Assembly: GCA_030789695.1 (NCBI GenBank)
Contig: CM061135.1
Location: forward strand, 112,042,301-112,106,300
Origin: Scilla litardierei
Lineage: Eukaryota; Streptophyta; Magnoliopsida; Asparagales; Asparagaceae
Reading direction: 5' to 3'
Length of the DNA: 64,000 nucleotides
This document shows, one piece after another, positions 36,101 to 51,100 of this stretch. Position 1 is the stretch's first letter, and the number at the start of each line of letters is the position of its first letter. The notes beneath the pieces were generated by a model that had not been told where the DNA came from, did no database searches, and saw only the letters and a program-made list of their open reading frames with translations. Both the position numbers and the translations under genes were made by a program.

Positions 36101-39100
36101 CCCACGCACTCTTCCTCGTCTTCCTAGGGCAAAACGTCTTCCACGAGCACCATTTTCCCCTTTTCCCTTGTCCAAATGCGCTCCTTTCGGCTCAGATCTG
36201 AAAAATTTCCCCGAATCTCGTCGTTCTTGGGCCCTTCCTTTTCGCTACGCCGATTTCCTTGAGTCTCTATGAAGGATTTGAACATGCTCTCCAAGGATGA
36301 GAACCTTTCCTCACTTCTTTGTTGCAAGGATGAGAATCTTTCATCACTTCTTTGTTTAGCTCCTTGATGGATTCCTTTGGGGTTGTTTCAATTTCTCCAA
36401 ATTTCTCCAATTGGGCATCTTTCTTCTCCATGGATCTTGTGTTTGTCATGGTGGATCTTTGCTTTGATACCAATTTGATGAGAAAGCTAGGGTTTGGAAG
36501 ATTAAAAAAATGAGAACTTTATAAATATCAAAAGAGAACTACAAGATAGGGGTTTCTTTTGAGAGGAAACCAACTCTCCAAGCTTGAATCTAAGAGAGAG
36601 AGAGAGCTTACTCTCACTTGATCTAGGGTTTTACTCTTCTAAGCTAGGGTTTACCACTCAAGTTTTGCATAAGAGAACAATGAAAACCCCACCCCAAACA
36701 TATAAGGACAGCTTTAGTCCAAATTACAAAAACCCCCTCCAAAATCCAAACTTTGCAAAAATGACCAAAACTTCACAAAAATGCCATCGACTTAGTTCTT
36801 CATCCTGCGATCCTTCTTGCGACGCCTTCGTTGATAAATGATGATCTCATCAATGTCTCAAGTATGAATTCTTCAGTTAATTTGGCATATTTGATCACCA
36901 AGCAAAGGAGGCGGAGGCTATTGGACGAGCTAAGGGAATTATATAGTATGATTTTCCGATGCTAAAGGAACTTTTGCACATCTCATAGTGCAGCTAGCAA
37001 TAGTTGAGAAAATTAAAACATTACAGTGGAGCGATCATGATCAGAGGTGGAAACGGGCCTGAGGCTAGAGTTTCTTATGCAAGATGTGTTTTGAAATGTG
37101 GGACCAGATTGTGTATATTTAATATCACAAAGTTGAAGAAGATTATGGACGAGTCTCATTGGTCTTATTATATCATTCATCCTGGAAGCATTAAGATGGA
37201 TAGATACTTACAAAATCACTACTGATAGAATAACAAGAAAAGAGAAATTGCTAAGTATATCTCCCAATGCCTCATTTGTCAACACGTTAAGAGCAAAGAT
37301 AAATAAACCAGTAGGACAACTCCATACTCTTCCTATACCTAGGTGGAAATAGGATAATATTGCAATGGGCTTCATGCTTGGTCTACCAAAATCTTCAAAA
37401 GGAAATGATGCGACATATGCGATTATTGCTTTCTAAATTAACACATTTTCTACCTATTAAGACCACACATTCATTGGATAAGCTGGCTACGTTATACATA
37501 GATCAAATTGTTAGAGTGCACAATGTACCAGGGAAATCCATTTCAGATAAAGATTATTGCTTTGTATGTGGCTTTTGGCAAAGTTTGCAAAATGCACTCG
37601 GAACCAAGGGGAAATTTGCTCGGTATTTCATCCACAGACAGATGAACAAACAAGGTGAACCATACAATTTCTGGAAGACATGCTTTGGGTATGTGTCTTA
37701 GACTTCAAGGGTAGTTGGGAATACTATTTATCTTTGGTAAAGTTCTCCAACAACTATCAGGATAGTATTGATATGACAATACACGAGTCTTTATATGGAA
37801 GAAAAATGCAAATCTCCTATATACTGAGATTAAGTTGAAGAGTGAGTTAGATCAGAGGTTATGCAAATAACTATTGATAAGATCACACTAATCAAGGGGT
37901 GACTCAAGACCGTCCAGAGCATGCATAAATGCAGACAACGTGAGAAAGAGCCCGAAATTCCTAGTAAGAGATCATGTATTCGTGAAAGTTTCTCTAACTA
38001 GATTGATGAGATTTGAAAAGAAGGGCAAATTGAGCCGGAGATATGTTGAACGATTTGAGATCATAGGGCGAATGGGGAAAGTTACGTGCAAGGTGACCAT
38101 ACCTTCAGAATTGTTAGGTGCACATAATATGTTTCATATTTTAATGTTGAAGATGTATGTTCTAGATCCAACTCATATGGTTAACTACACACCATTCTAA
38201 GTCCAAGAAGACTTAACCTATGTTGAGTATCTTATTAAGATTTTGGATAGGAAGGAGCAAATGCTAAGGAGCTGGACGACCCCATTGGTTAAGGTGTTAT
38301 GGTAGAGTCACTTAGAACAGGAAGCTGCTTGGGAACAAGAAGACGAGGTGAAGGAAAAATATCTCTATTTGCTTCAACAATAAGGTACGTTCAGTTTCGA
38401 GAACAAAACATTTGTAAGGTGAGGAGGATGCCATATGCATAATTTTATTAACCTTTAAACATGCTTAGATATATAATGATTATACTTATTTTAATTGGTA
38501 GTGAGTCACTCAATTAAAAGGGTGTCAAATGCAATTGATCTTAAGCTATATGACTCATTTGAAAAATAAATGTAGATATATATAATAATAATAACAACAT
38601 CATTTCCTTAAATCCTAAGGGTTTAACTAGGTGTAACGACCAGGTTTCGGGGGTCATCACAAATTACATTTATTATGCAGATCTTGCTGGTTACATGTGA
38701 AAGCAGAATAGGACTAAGCAGCAAATAATACCGAATTTAAAGTCATACATGTACGATTAGTCTTATAAACTTGATACACGACAAAGCTGTAAAATCTCCT
38801 ACCAAACCTGAGGAGAAGATAAACAACAAAATTAAAAAGTAGATTACAACTAAACCAAGCTTAACAGTTTATAAGTAACGAAAACAGTACAAGTACAATA
38901 TCTCTGAACAAGAGAAATGATCTAGTAAGATATGAATGTCTTTAAGGGTTGGTTAAAGTAAACTAACCATTCTAGGTTGTGACTCATGTCCAAGGGAGTG
39001 CGATGCATTAACTTGTTCTGTAACCCCGCTATTAGTGTAGATAGCGGACAATTGAAATTGAACCCCCCGTTACAAAAGAAAGAGGAAAATTGCATTAAAA

Positions 39101-42100
39101 CACTCGTTCCTTAAAAGGAGGAGGAAAATTGATAATATGCCACACTTCCATCAGGAGAGTGGTAAACCGAATACGTTATCTATAATCACATTCATACTCC
39201 TTAGACAATGAGCTAATTGCAAAGTCGTTCTAATTGTTGGGGTGACGTCGTGAATTGTTAATATCGTGGGTACCCGTGTCAAACAATCGGTCTATATCCA
39301 AAAGTAATTATTTACTCAACAATTTAATGCAACAATTTAATTGGAGCTGATAGAGAAACATGTGATAATTATTATAATCATAAACACAAGAGTTTAACAT
39401 CTTAAACAAAAGATTTGTAAAGCAATATAATTTTACTTTGGGATCAGATTCGGCAACTTATAGAAAATCCGAAGTCTACCTGTCAAGGGAGGGGTAGGCA
39501 CTATTCTATCTATAGGATCAATAGCAAGTTCTCAGGCCCAACAAAACATCAATTTAAACCAGCCTATGAACACAACATGCCAAATAATGCAAGGTTAACA
39601 TCAACTGGGCCCGAAATCAAGTAACAGCAGCTGGGTCCGAAATCAATTAGCAACGGCATGCTCAAAGGAGGATGGGGACATCATTAGGGCTATGCCCAGA
39701 ATTCAGCACAGTGCTAGTGCCCATACAACAACCAGCGGGTCCTTCCCGTGAGAAATAATACGGAGGCGAAAGGGGCCGAGCCGAACCCCTCCCTGGCGGC
39801 CGACTAAGCCGAAAGCCAACCAAACCGAAAGTAAAGAAAGAAGCGACGAGAGTCGCCATGAAGCACAGATGATTTGTCGGATTATTGCGTCATCGGGAAG
39901 CCCCTCCGCAAATAATCAACATCATATCCCAATTCAAAAGTACATAGAACATAAACTGTAAATTCAGAGTAGAGGCAATCTACCTCAATCGAAGTAACCG
40001 AAATCAAAAGACCCAAATCCGAACAGCGAAGAGGATGAAAAAATCCCCAATTTGAATTCAGAAATTTAGAGAGAGGAAGGGAGAATTTCGTATGCCGAAA
40101 ACCCTAAAACCATCGGCATATAAATAGAGGGAAAATCACGAAAGAAAGGGGATTCGGATCCCAAAATCTCCGGAGGGAGATCTAATCGAATCGGTCGAAA
40201 GAGGGCGGCGGATAGGGCTTCCGGAATCAACGGAGATGGATGCGGCTTCGGTTGGGGTTTTCGAACCCAAGAGAGGAGTGGCGAGGGGCGAGATGGTTGA
40301 TGGGTTCGGTTCGCTCGAAGGGAGAGGGGCGCGCCTGCCGTTCAATTCAAAGAGAAAAGGCGCTGTTTCCGCACGCGTAGATGAGATGAAAGGGCTGAGC
40401 CTGCGTGAAAGGCTCTGGGTTTGACTTGCTTTTGGGTGGAGGGATGCTTCAGTTAAAAGGAAATGGGGGTTGTGGGCCTACTGTCTGTTAGTGGAGTAAT
40501 AGGATTTAAGTGGGAAAGTAATGGGCTTAGGAATTAAGAGGATGTGGGCCACTGAACTTGTGGGAAAGTGAAGGGATCTGGGCTTTGAGCCATACATAGA
40601 AAAAAGAAAGGACATAGTAATAGATGAGAAGAGAAGTGGGCCAAGTGATTGGGCCAAAGTAAAAATGATTTTGGAGAGATTAAATGCATAAAAAAATATA
40701 TAAGGAAATTGTCCAAAAGAAGGTTCTCAAAATATGGGTCATTACACTAGGTAAATGAAGTTTCGTGCAGAAGATTCTAGCTTTTCCTAAGCTTGTTGGA
40801 GAAGCCATGAGGAGGCTGGTTGGAGAAGCATGGTTCTAACAACTCTAAATAGCCCTTAGGTCATGGTGCATTCCTCCCATGCATACAAATCCTAAACTAA
40901 ATAAGAGGAAGAAAGTGGGATTGATTGGTAAATCAATAAAAAAGAAGCAAGGAGGTTAACAAGGGAAGAAGGGGTTGTCATCAATTACTCCGCAAGTGAG
41001 GAATGCATGTTTTGTAGTTATGTATTTATATCATCGTATGCTATATATCTGACATGTTTATATTCTTTATATTGATGAATGCATGTATTTTGATGTACTA
41101 AGATTTTGTGCGTGTCATATGATTATTTCATATATAGCATACATTTTAATTGATATCATATGCAGACTCTATGAGCATGATTGTATCTTTATTGTTAGAG
41201 ATATGTGAAGATGCATATACATGAGTGGTGTTATTGGATATTAGTTATACACCGATGTGCATGTTTGGATTGTGTTGTATACATTATTTTATTGGATTTT
41301 CCATGGATATCTTTTGCCTATACATGTGCATGCTGCTATATATGTATGCTTCTAATTAGTTGTACATGTATACATTGAAGCTAAGTAAGCTATGCAAGGT
41401 CTTAATATATCCTCTTCATACGGGTGTTTTATGCGCATGCATTGGTTAAGGTATCTCGGACATATGCTTATAGTGCTGAGACCTAAATCACAGTGTGAAT
41501 TGTGAAATGTTGACCATAGTAGGATATGGCCTGCTTAGTTTCACAGCACATATATTGTTTTAAAAGATCCCTAATGACATGTCTCCGATATTTAATATAC
41601 ATAAAGTATTCATGTCAGTGTGCATATTGATGCTTGATTCATTCACTTATTGGGCAATTAGCTCATCTATTGTTTTAGATCTGTATGGTCCATGTTCTAG
41701 CTACCTGTTTGGAGACTCATGGATTCGGAATAGATTCCTCTTTTGCGTAGCTTGTCTACATCCTTCATCCTTGGAAGTTAGCTGTATATCAGGATGTTTT
41801 GATTTAAAAATCACACAAGTTCTCATGTAAGATGTATTATGAAGGAGGACATATGTAAAGCATATAATGAACCCATATTTTGTTTAGAAATGAAACTTGA
41901 TATTTTGTACTCTATCTTGTTTAGAAAATTGATATTTTGGTATCCTGATGGATAGGCTTCATACTTCTCTTGTACAGGAGAATTGTAGCCGATTGTCAAT
42001 GATCCCCTTATTATTATTATTTTGGATGTTTTGGGATGCGCCATTCCTTTTTCCACATTGATCGAATTCTACTCAAGTATGGGTGCCTATATATATAATT

Positions 42101-45100
42101 TAGTTAATCTTTGCACGCAAAAGCAAGTTAACTATGTGGTTAGAGCAATCATCTTATAAGTAAGTGGTTGGTGGTTCAATTCCCCTGATTTGCATTTAAT
42201 TTATGATTTTTTATTGACTATTATGATTATAAACTAATAAATATGTTTAGAGTTGACCTTTGACAGCTAAAATTTGTTTGATAAACTGGGTAACAGCTTA
42301 AGTCTTTGTTAAAAAGGTCACAAGATTGAGTCTTAGTGTGAGCATGTAATTTTTGTGCCCAAAAAGGAAATTGTAGACATGAACCCGATCCGAACCAAAC
42401 CCGGATCCTAACCTGATTTTGTAAATGGATCAGGTTGTGGGGAACCGGATTTTTTCTAGGTTGGATTTGTGTTTAGTGTGCTTGACATGGACTAAATCTT
42501 GGTTGGGCTTGCGTATAGCCTAATTCGGGTCGGGTCAAACTTGCCCTGACCGGAATATGACTCAACCTGACCCATTTTATAAATGTTTAAATTATATTGT
42601 AATAAGAAAAATATTAAAAAAAAATTTAGATGTAAAATAGTGTTAGAAAACTTTTGAATCTAGGGTTCCATTCTTAATAACAGAAATTATGTTTATTTAT
42701 CAATAAATTTGTCATTAAATAAAGAACGTGACATGGTGCGTTTATGTTCACTGACATTGTAGTGGATAATGCAATTTTGCTGGCCAAGCTGTTTTTAGGT
42801 CTCTGAAATTTGCCAAGGCCTACCTAAGGCTCCTTCTGACCTTCTCTTTTGGCATCTAGGTGGCTGCTAGGTCGAAGCTAGCGAGGTGACTGTCTATGCA
42901 CTTGATTGGGATTGGTCACCTCATAGTTAGCCTGTCTAGGCACCTTTTAGTCCAGTTTTAGCGGGAGAATAAGGTGAGAGGTTAATTTCCTGACTCATAG
43001 GCAAGCAGCCATAGATTGTAGGAGATCACCATTCAATATAAGGCTGTAGAAAATGGTCATTAATTTTTGGAAGCTCTACCCAACCCCAATATATGTGGTA
43101 GATTCATTGGTTGTTGTTACTGATATTTTATCCTCTTTCTCAGTTTTGACTCTGGCTTCATATCTAACCATTAACTATGTTCTATTTAGCACGTGTACTT
43201 ATGATTGGTGCCATGCCCATGTCAGACACACTTCTTGGACACTTCTTGGACACTTCTTGGGGGCATATCAAACACTTGGCAATTTTAGAAACTTCCCGGA
43301 CATATGTCATATATCTCATACACTTTGTTGTTCATATCACATGTTTTTATTTATTTTAAATGTTTTTATATTTCATTGACTATGCTTTATGGGGAATATC
43401 ATCAATATGTTAGCTTCTATAAAACTATGAAGGGTTTATACAAGTTTGGATCTAAAAAGGCAGATAGATTATAAGCTACTTCACATAAAATTGATGACCC
43501 AAAGACCATTACTTTATCCAACTCATAGAAATATGTGATAGGATGTAATCATTGTATATTAGTATATGAGTAGAGATGTTGATACATAACTGAAACAAGA
43601 AAAGATACAATATGGATTGTAAAGTACATCGTGTGTAAGGTGTAACAAGAGTGGTTGGGAGATAAGGTGTAACGAGAATGATTGGAAGGGGAGAGGTAAT
43701 GAGGGTGGTTAGGAGAGTGGTTGGGAGGGGAGATGTAATGAGGGTGGTTAGGAGAGCCAACTTTCTATTTATAAGTAAATTTGTAACGCCCCGTTTTTGG
43801 GTGTCATCACAATTTACAATTAATATGCAGATCCTGCTGGGTACCAGTGCAAACAGAATAGGACTAAGTAGAAAATAATACCAAAATTGGAATCATACTT
43901 GTACGGACAATATTAGGAACTTAGTGTACCACGAAAACTAATCTCCAGTGCTAAAGATCTCCTACTAAACCTGTAGAAGCAAATATAAATGAATTACAAA
44001 GTAGATTACATTTAGACCAAGCTAACAATTTACACCAAACAAAACAGTTTCAATATCAATGACCCGGAAAATGATCTAGTGAACTGAAGATTTAACGAGT
44101 TATGAATGTTTTTAAGTGTCAGTTAAAGTTTAACTAACCATTCTAGTTCGTGACTCATGTCCAATGAAGTGATGTGCATTAAAAGGTTCTGTAACCCCAC
44201 TATTAGTGTGAATAGCGAACAATTGAATATTGAAAACTCCTCATTCTATAAGAAAGAGGAAAATTGTAAATGACCCCTTGTCCCATAAAAGGAGGAAAAA
44301 TGGTTACTTTTATAATATGCTACACTTCCATCAGAAGAGTGGTAAAACGAATACATTAACCATTATCACGTCCACACCCTTTAGACAGTGAGCTAAGTGT
44401 ATGACCTCCTAGATGTTGGTTCAGTGTCGTGAAGTGTCAATGGTCAAGTGTTTCTCGAGTTCTCAGTAAGTGTCCACATTCTAAAACCTGCATTATGTAG
44501 CTAGGGAGACCCTATGCAAATCAACTCCAGGTAAATATTTGCATAACAAATTAATTAAATCTAATAAAGAAACCTGAACCAATTGTTTATAATCATTAAC
44601 AAAAGATTTTATAATTATAAATAGAAGATTGGTTTTAAAGAGCGGTGAGATCAGATTCGCATCTTCGACATGTTAACTAGTCCACGTCTACTAGCCAGGG
44701 GGCTCCACTACAATATATACCAAATACAATCAAAACTCAATACAAGTTACGCAAAGAATAAACTGGGCTGGAAAAACCCAAATCAGCAGCTCAGTCAGCA
44801 TGACAAATCGGCCCAAATTCAGGCCAAGCGGATGCGGGTTGCAAACCCAGCTTGAGTGAACAACGGCAGACCAAAACCGAAAGTAAGAAGATAGAGGCGA
44901 ACCAACACCAAAGGCAAGGAAAAATCATCGAACTAACACCGAAGCCAAGGAAACATTGGCTGTGGTAAGGGAAGCCCCCGACGGCCGATTGAACTGCAAA
45001 AAAACCAAAACAGAGAAAGAGAAAGCCGCGACGAAGTCGCCGAGAAACGCAAACAGGTTGCTAGTAATCATACAGATGGGGAAAGACCCCTAGGCATTAT

Positions 45101-48100
45101 TGCGAATCATCACATCCCTAAATTAACTCAAAAATAAATAGAACATAAACTGGAAGTCGGAGAAGAAGCAATCTACCTTGATAGGGAAGATATTGAAAGG
45201 GTCCGAAAGCCCTAAAATCCCAACTCGAAGAGAATCGAAAAACCCAATTTGAAATCAGAAATTTAGAGAGGAGAAAGAGAATTTTGTATGCATAAAACCC
45301 TAAAATCCATCACGTATAAATAGAGGGGAAAAACCGTGTGAAAAGATCAGAGGACGAGCTCGATCGGATAGGAACTCTTGCCGAATTTATCATCTAGGGG
45401 TTTGAACCCAAGAATTTTTGAACCCAAGAATAGAGGCGGCGGCTTTGGAAGAACCGTTTAGGGTTTTGGGCTCGAGTCGAAGGCAAGACGTGCACTTTCT
45501 TCCGTTCAATTTGTTGGATCGGAGAAAACAAGGAGCTGCTGCTAATGACTTCGGTGCTGGGAGATTTATAAAAGTTGGGCTGTAGTTGAGAAAAGGAACT
45601 AAAGGTAAGTGGAGGAAAATGGGCTATACTTGTAATCTAAAAGAAAAAGAAACGAAAGTAGCTGGAAATTGGGCCCACGACTTATTTAGTTGGGGAAATA
45701 TATATGAGGAAAATGGAGATGTGCCTATGGTCCATATTAAATGGTTAAGGGGAACAATGGGCATGGGCTTCCTATTAAAAGAATAGAGAATAGAGAAAAT
45801 AAAGAAGAAAGAATAGGGAGAAAGAAAGGGAATGCGATGGATTAAATAAAAAAAAATATTTTATTAAAAAACATGAGGAAAAATGTTAGAAAATTCCCAA
45901 ATTAATGGGTTATTACAAAATTAAGATATGTCCATCAATATGCATAAGCGATTCTTCTTCAACATGGATCGAAGCTCTAAATACCCCAACACTAACCTTT
46001 CACCAAAAGGCCAAAAACCATTGATCATCTAGCCCCCATTTTCTATTTTCATCTGATCCAAACTCCCATTAGAATAGACCACCACCGCTCCACGATGACA
46101 CCTAAGTGTTTGCCACCACCACTTGACGACGACGATGCCGCTTGTTATCCCATCAGATCTCGACGATAACACCACCACTTGATGATTCATTAGATCACAT
46201 CTTTGTCTTCGCACCTCCATCTTATGATCACACTTTCTCGAACATTCTTTCTTCTCTTTTCCTTATTTAAAGTTCTGTTAGTACTGTAAAAAATTAATTA
46301 AAATATAAAAATATAGTGAAATATACTGTGAATATACTACCGAGTACATTGTATCAAAAACAAAAATAGGATATAATTGTAATTTGGTAGGGCTCTTTAT
46401 TTTGTGTTCTTATATTTGAATTGTTTCTCAAATTCCAAACGAGAACCAATTAGCTTAGATGTGGTGTTTGGATCCTAGGAGAGAATCGTCTGTGTGAGTT
46501 GTAGGGGTCAGTTCTTGAGGGAGAAATGCATGTTGGGGATGCGATTTGTCTTGTTAGGGTTAGATGGTTGCTTGATTAGGTATGAATGAAGAGAAAGTTT
46601 GAGATCCAACATGCAGTTCAAGAGTTCATATCTGAGAAGATCACCGATCGATAGCTACTGGCAGATGTTACCAATTTTGTACAATGGTAAAGACTTGTCG
46701 AAACCACATTTTCAGCAGATGGAAGGAGATTCATCTTGCAGGCGATCCTTCAAACCCGAAGACTGTAGAATGGAAACGTAATGATGTAGGTCTCTACAAT
46801 TAGATAATGAATAATATTGAGTTACATGCGCATCATATGGGTTTGCATACAACGATAATCAAGGAACTATGGGAGCTGTATTCAGGGACAACCTTGAACA
46901 GAGCCTACGAGGTGTTACATGAGTTATTTTGAAACAGCCAGAAGGAGGAGCCAGAAGGAGGATCAGACTGTGCTCGATTATACGATAACTACAATCGATT
47001 GAACGAAGAGTTGAAATGCTGGTTCCTTGTGAGTGCTGATGTGCAAAAAATAAAAGTGCAATAGAAACATATATTTGTGCTCAGCTTTCTTGGTGCTTTA
47101 CCATTAGTTTATGCATCTGCATAGCTGTATGTGATAAAGAGTTCAACGGTTAACTTCATGTCGGAGACTTTATCATACATAGGAGAATATTCCCAGATGA
47201 TCATTCTACGATAGGTGCAAATGAGATACATTATGATACTATTTTGACGGTTCCCAAAAAACGACCTACTAGATCAAGTGGATATCTTGGTTATATTACT
47301 GGAGCAGCAGGGTCGCAGACAAGGCCCATTTGGAGGAGGTTGTAGAGGCCTTATTAGAGTGGATGTGATTTAGCAGTCGCGATAACAAAGAAGATGCTGA
47401 TGGATTTTGGGAAGTATGGTTTGTGTTTTGGTGGGTGAAGGTTGATGAAGGGATTGATCAGCATTTAGCAGTGGGGTTGAGGGTGTTCGGGTGCGTGTTT
47501 AATGATTGGGATGCCTAAAATTGGGTTGGAATTGGGTTAGGGTTTGACCTGAGGTGTTGGGGGTTTAAAGGTAAAGTTTGAGGGATTTTGTGATATATGA
47601 AGAGATGACGAAGTTGGTAGAAGAGTTGTAACGAAGAAGGCGATGAACGGTATAAATTTTTATTTTTATATATTTGATTTTTTTGATTTTGTTCTTTGTC
47701 AAACCAAAACTAAACTTAATTTTTTGTTTTTTTTTGTGTGACTATGGATTGTAACCTGATTCTTTTTTCTCTTTTGGTTAACAATCTGAGGATGATTTTT
47801 GTTTTATTTTGTTTTTTTGGATTAAATAAACTAACTAAACCTAATGGAAGAAGATGATGATGAAGAATGAAGACGAAGATGATAAAGAAAAAGGATTATT
47901 TGGTCATAATACCAAATTGATTTGGAGCGGAAGTATGAACGATGTGGTGTGAATATTAGGGAAGATCTAATATGGGTTCGATGGGATTTTAGGCCCCTCA
48001 CATTGGAGATCTGACGATCGCCGATTCCAACGCATTGCCGAATTTTTTTTAAACAGCACGTTTTGGCCACCACACCCATTCTAATACCTCTCATGCTCAA

Positions 48101-51100
48101 AATTTTAATTTGGAAACAAAAGTTTAAATAACTTTAAATTTTTATTCAATATTTCATTTAATTAAAAAGTTAAATAGAAGGCAATGTATAGGCAAAACAA
48201 AGACTAATGTGACTCTCACTCAAACTTCTAAATAGACTCCTAAATAAAATATTTAGACTCCTAAATAAAATAAAAGTGTTCCGTAGAATATGAAACTCAA
48301 AAGACTCGAATTTCTTTGAAAAAGAACTTAAAAAAGACTCAAATACTAGAATTCTAAAATGACTTAAAGGGATATAAAACTGATTCAAACACTAAAACAC
48401 TAATTCGAATCCCAGTTGGATTCCCATCAGATGTGTCTGGCTTCTTGGATGCATGGACATTTCTATGTATGAATGTGTGTACGCACTCTCTTTCTTATTT
48501 GCAAATATTTTGTGCCTTGTCGTGATGTTCCAGTGTCATAGTTTTTAGAAATTATTATTGTAGTTTCTTTTTCTGTGTGTGCATGTTTAACCTCATCTGA
48601 GGTCCCCTAATATGATATCATTTAGAAAACTCATCTGACATACAACTAGGAATACCACAGCCATACCACTCTTCTTCCATGTGGAGCCCTGATATAGAAG
48701 AAATAATATTCTCTGATTATTGTTGGATCTTGAAAACCTTGTTAAATTTGTTTCATATCCTTATTGTTTTTTCTTTCTAGGTTGTAAAATGTTAGGTTCT
48801 TTGTTATTTTGACAAGGTCTCTTCTTCAGGATTGATGCATCTTTTTAGCTATATACAGATTTATCGAATTTTAACCTTTCCATGCAGCGGTTGGAGAACT
48901 TGCAGGAAACATGCAACTCTCTTGAAAATGGCGGGTTTGACGTATTGATGAACACTATGCAATCTTTAACCAATTTAAGATCTCGAATTGTGAGAGGTCT
49001 TGAAAGTGGTCTTAGAAATGATGCCCCTGATGCTGCGATAGCTATGCGACAGAAGGTTCTGATGTGCACCTTGAACAAATAATTAGTTAGCAATTGTACT
49101 CTAATCTATGTTAAAAAGGAGATAATAGAAACTTTCTTTCTTTGTAGTGGCGCCTATGTGAGATTGGCCTTGAGGATTATTCCTTCGTTCTCTTAAGCAG
49201 GTGACATCTTCATTCTAAATTTCCTGTCTTGATTTATTATTTCTTCTAAGGTCTGTCTATGGGGTGAACTTAAGGCACATGGTTAACGTTTTATGATCTA
49301 TGTTGAGTATCTTTTGGATCAGATAATATTTGTTTTCTTCTGTCATCAGATGGAAAGAAACTGTATCTAAGGCTAGTTAAGCATTATGCACGATAAACTT
49401 CATTTCATCACCTTCATTGGTTATCTTTGATCTAATATCAAGCTCAAGACTTAGATTCCTTTTTTGTTCTAATGTTCATGATCATTTCGAAATTATGAAG
49501 CATGTGGTATTTTCCTTATGATTTGTTGGCTTTCTCATGTTTACACATTATCATTCACCTATCAAAGAAGAATGACCTTTCCCTGCCTCAATCCAATCCT
49601 ACAATCTCTTATGTTTGGAGACACATGTTACTGGTTTAATTCAGCATCCCTGATGTCATCATCATTCTAGTTGAAACTGCCATGTTTCAGACACTGATAT
49701 GTCAGCCTAACTGAATAATCTTGGAATATATCAATCAACCTGTTCAACATATAATTTTCATTTTTTGTCTCAATGGCATGCAATTTCCTGTGTCTTTGTT
49801 TGATTCATGTTGAATTAGGAATAGGCCACACCGAAAGCTAGGTATTGGGCTGTTTATATAGCTGCGAAGATACAATACAGTTTCAATTCTTATTCTGTTC
49901 ATGTTCTTTACCTGAAAATTATTATTCCTTATTTGTATACTGGAATTACTAAAATCCTTATTTTTAGACTAGAAATTATAATCATTGTAACACTTCCCAT
50001 TAAGCTAGATCATATATATTGTTCATGCTCATATTGTCGCAAATAAATTTAATGTGAGCTCGTTCATGTGTCTTGGTTAACAGATCCACCAATTGTTTGA
50101 TAGAGACACATGTTTTGGCCCATTAATACTCGCACCAAGCTTCTATCAAATCAAGTAACAATCCATTTCAATATGCTTCCAGTGAAACACATGATTTTCT
50201 GTAAATAGCAACTTGATTTTTATGATACAATTTCATGAGGGTTGAACATAAAATCTATCTTGACTAGAATATCTCACATCCATACAAGCTCACATGTGTA
50301 GTGACCATGGCTTGATATTTGACTCTGCACTTAATCTAGACACTGCGTTTTGTTTTGTGCTTTTTCCTTGATGGTGATTTCTACCATAAAAAATCACAAT
50401 AGCTATGTTGAATCATTGATCTCCTTATAACAAGGCATCCTGCCTAATTTGCACTAGAGAACCTTACCTTAACCTTACCATGTGATTATGACCACAATTA
50501 GAATATAAGAGTCATTTGCCTGTAGCATTGTTGAGATCATGGTTTGAGGTATCGGCCGATACCCACTGGTATCGGCCGTACCGGATCGGTACCGCCCCCT
50601 AGCGGTACCGAAACTACCCTCTAGAATCGGTATCGGCCGGAACCCTAGGGTTCCGGCCAGTTTCGGCCGGAATCGGCCGAAACTCGCCGGAACCCTAGGG
50701 TTTCAGCTATAAAATGACGACTAAGATGATGAAAATTGCACAAAAAAGATGTTCCAGAGAAAAATTGAAAAAAAGGAGAGAAAAAAGGAGAGAAAAAAAG
50801 GAAGAAGACGATGGATGAACTTACCGTGATTCCCGTCGCCTCGCTGCCGCCTCGTCGCCTAGAGGAACTCCTCCCTTGCCTCACCGCTTCGCCTTGACGC
50901 CCCACCACCGAATTCGACGCCCCGCCTCGACGTTCTGTCGATCGAGAGAGAGAGCGAGAGAGGGAGGGAGGGAGGGAGAGGGAGCCATCGTTGACGAAAG
51001 AGGGAACTGATTATTTACGGTGAAGTTGTAAATAAGTGTTAATCCCCAAGATTTTTATGGCAGACTTGTAAATAAGTGTTGTGTGCAGAGTAATACGGTG

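Larger units (their letters stand above)
33269..36449 (-). pseudogene. gag of the Reina-like element, split by a solo LTR
   Basis: Begins at ATG 36449 ([19 protein letters not shown]) shortly after the PBS, a typical Reina start followed by a predicted coiled coil. After frame changes it passes through a GC-rich Pro/Gly/Arg segment and is interrupted at 35623 by a solo LTR (33878-35622). Beyond it the core reads [40 protein letters not shown] and a C-terminal [20 protein letters not shown]. The same DPYGW-RAER motif is found in the TR-GAG element of intron 2. Confidence 0.78.
29144..36852 (-). mobile_element. Reina-like Ty3/gypsy chromovirus, complete but decayed
   Basis: 7709 bp with LTRs at 29144-29515 and 36476-36852 and exact 5-bp duplications ATGTC (29139-29143 and 36853-36857). 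On the minus strand the 5' LTR (ends TGATGAGATC...CTCATCA) is followed by PBS TTGGTATCAAAGC, and the 3' LTR is preceded by the polypurine tract GGAGGGGAGTAA. Order: gag, protease, RT, RNase H, integrase, chromodomain. Short LTRs, a DPYGW-type Gag and a C-terminal chromodomain fit the Reina clade. About 1.75 kb of its length is a later solo LTR in gag. The LTRs differ at roughly a tenth of positions by eye, so it is older than the Tat element. Confidence 0.9.
28750..38385 (+). pseudogene. RNase H-integrase remnant of the old Del/Tekay element, split by an insertion
   Basis: Left part (28750-29138): [23 protein letters not shown], [20 protein letters not shown] and ANIVVD, the end of RNase H. 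After the insertion, the part from 36858 has the integrase N-terminal zone ([20 protein letters not shown] and a CLICQHV-like motif). Then come LPIPRWK, a core with [20 protein letters not shown], and HPQTD. The C-terminal part (about 37970-38385) has [30 protein letters not shown] and a chromodomain-like tail (KVLW...AWEQEDEV). Many stops; not functional. Confidence 0.7.
28536..41900 (+). mobile_element. Old Del/Tekay-like Ty3/gypsy element, deleted and heavily nested
   Basis: A decayed chromovirus on the plus strand. The segments 28559-28680 and 38452-38580 match (TTAAACATGCTYAGATATAT ... ATTTGAAAAATAAANGTAGA), so both LTRs are represented, starting near 28536 and 38429. The 3' one is preceded by a GGTGAGGAGGA polypurine tract. 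Everything between the first 150 bp of the 5' LTR and RNase H is deleted. RNase H runs from about 28750 to 29138, stops at the 7.7-kb Reina-like insertion and continues at 36858 into the integrase. The 3' LTR is itself split by solo LTR B. The right edge could not be fixed; 41900 is a guess. Confidence 0.65.
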
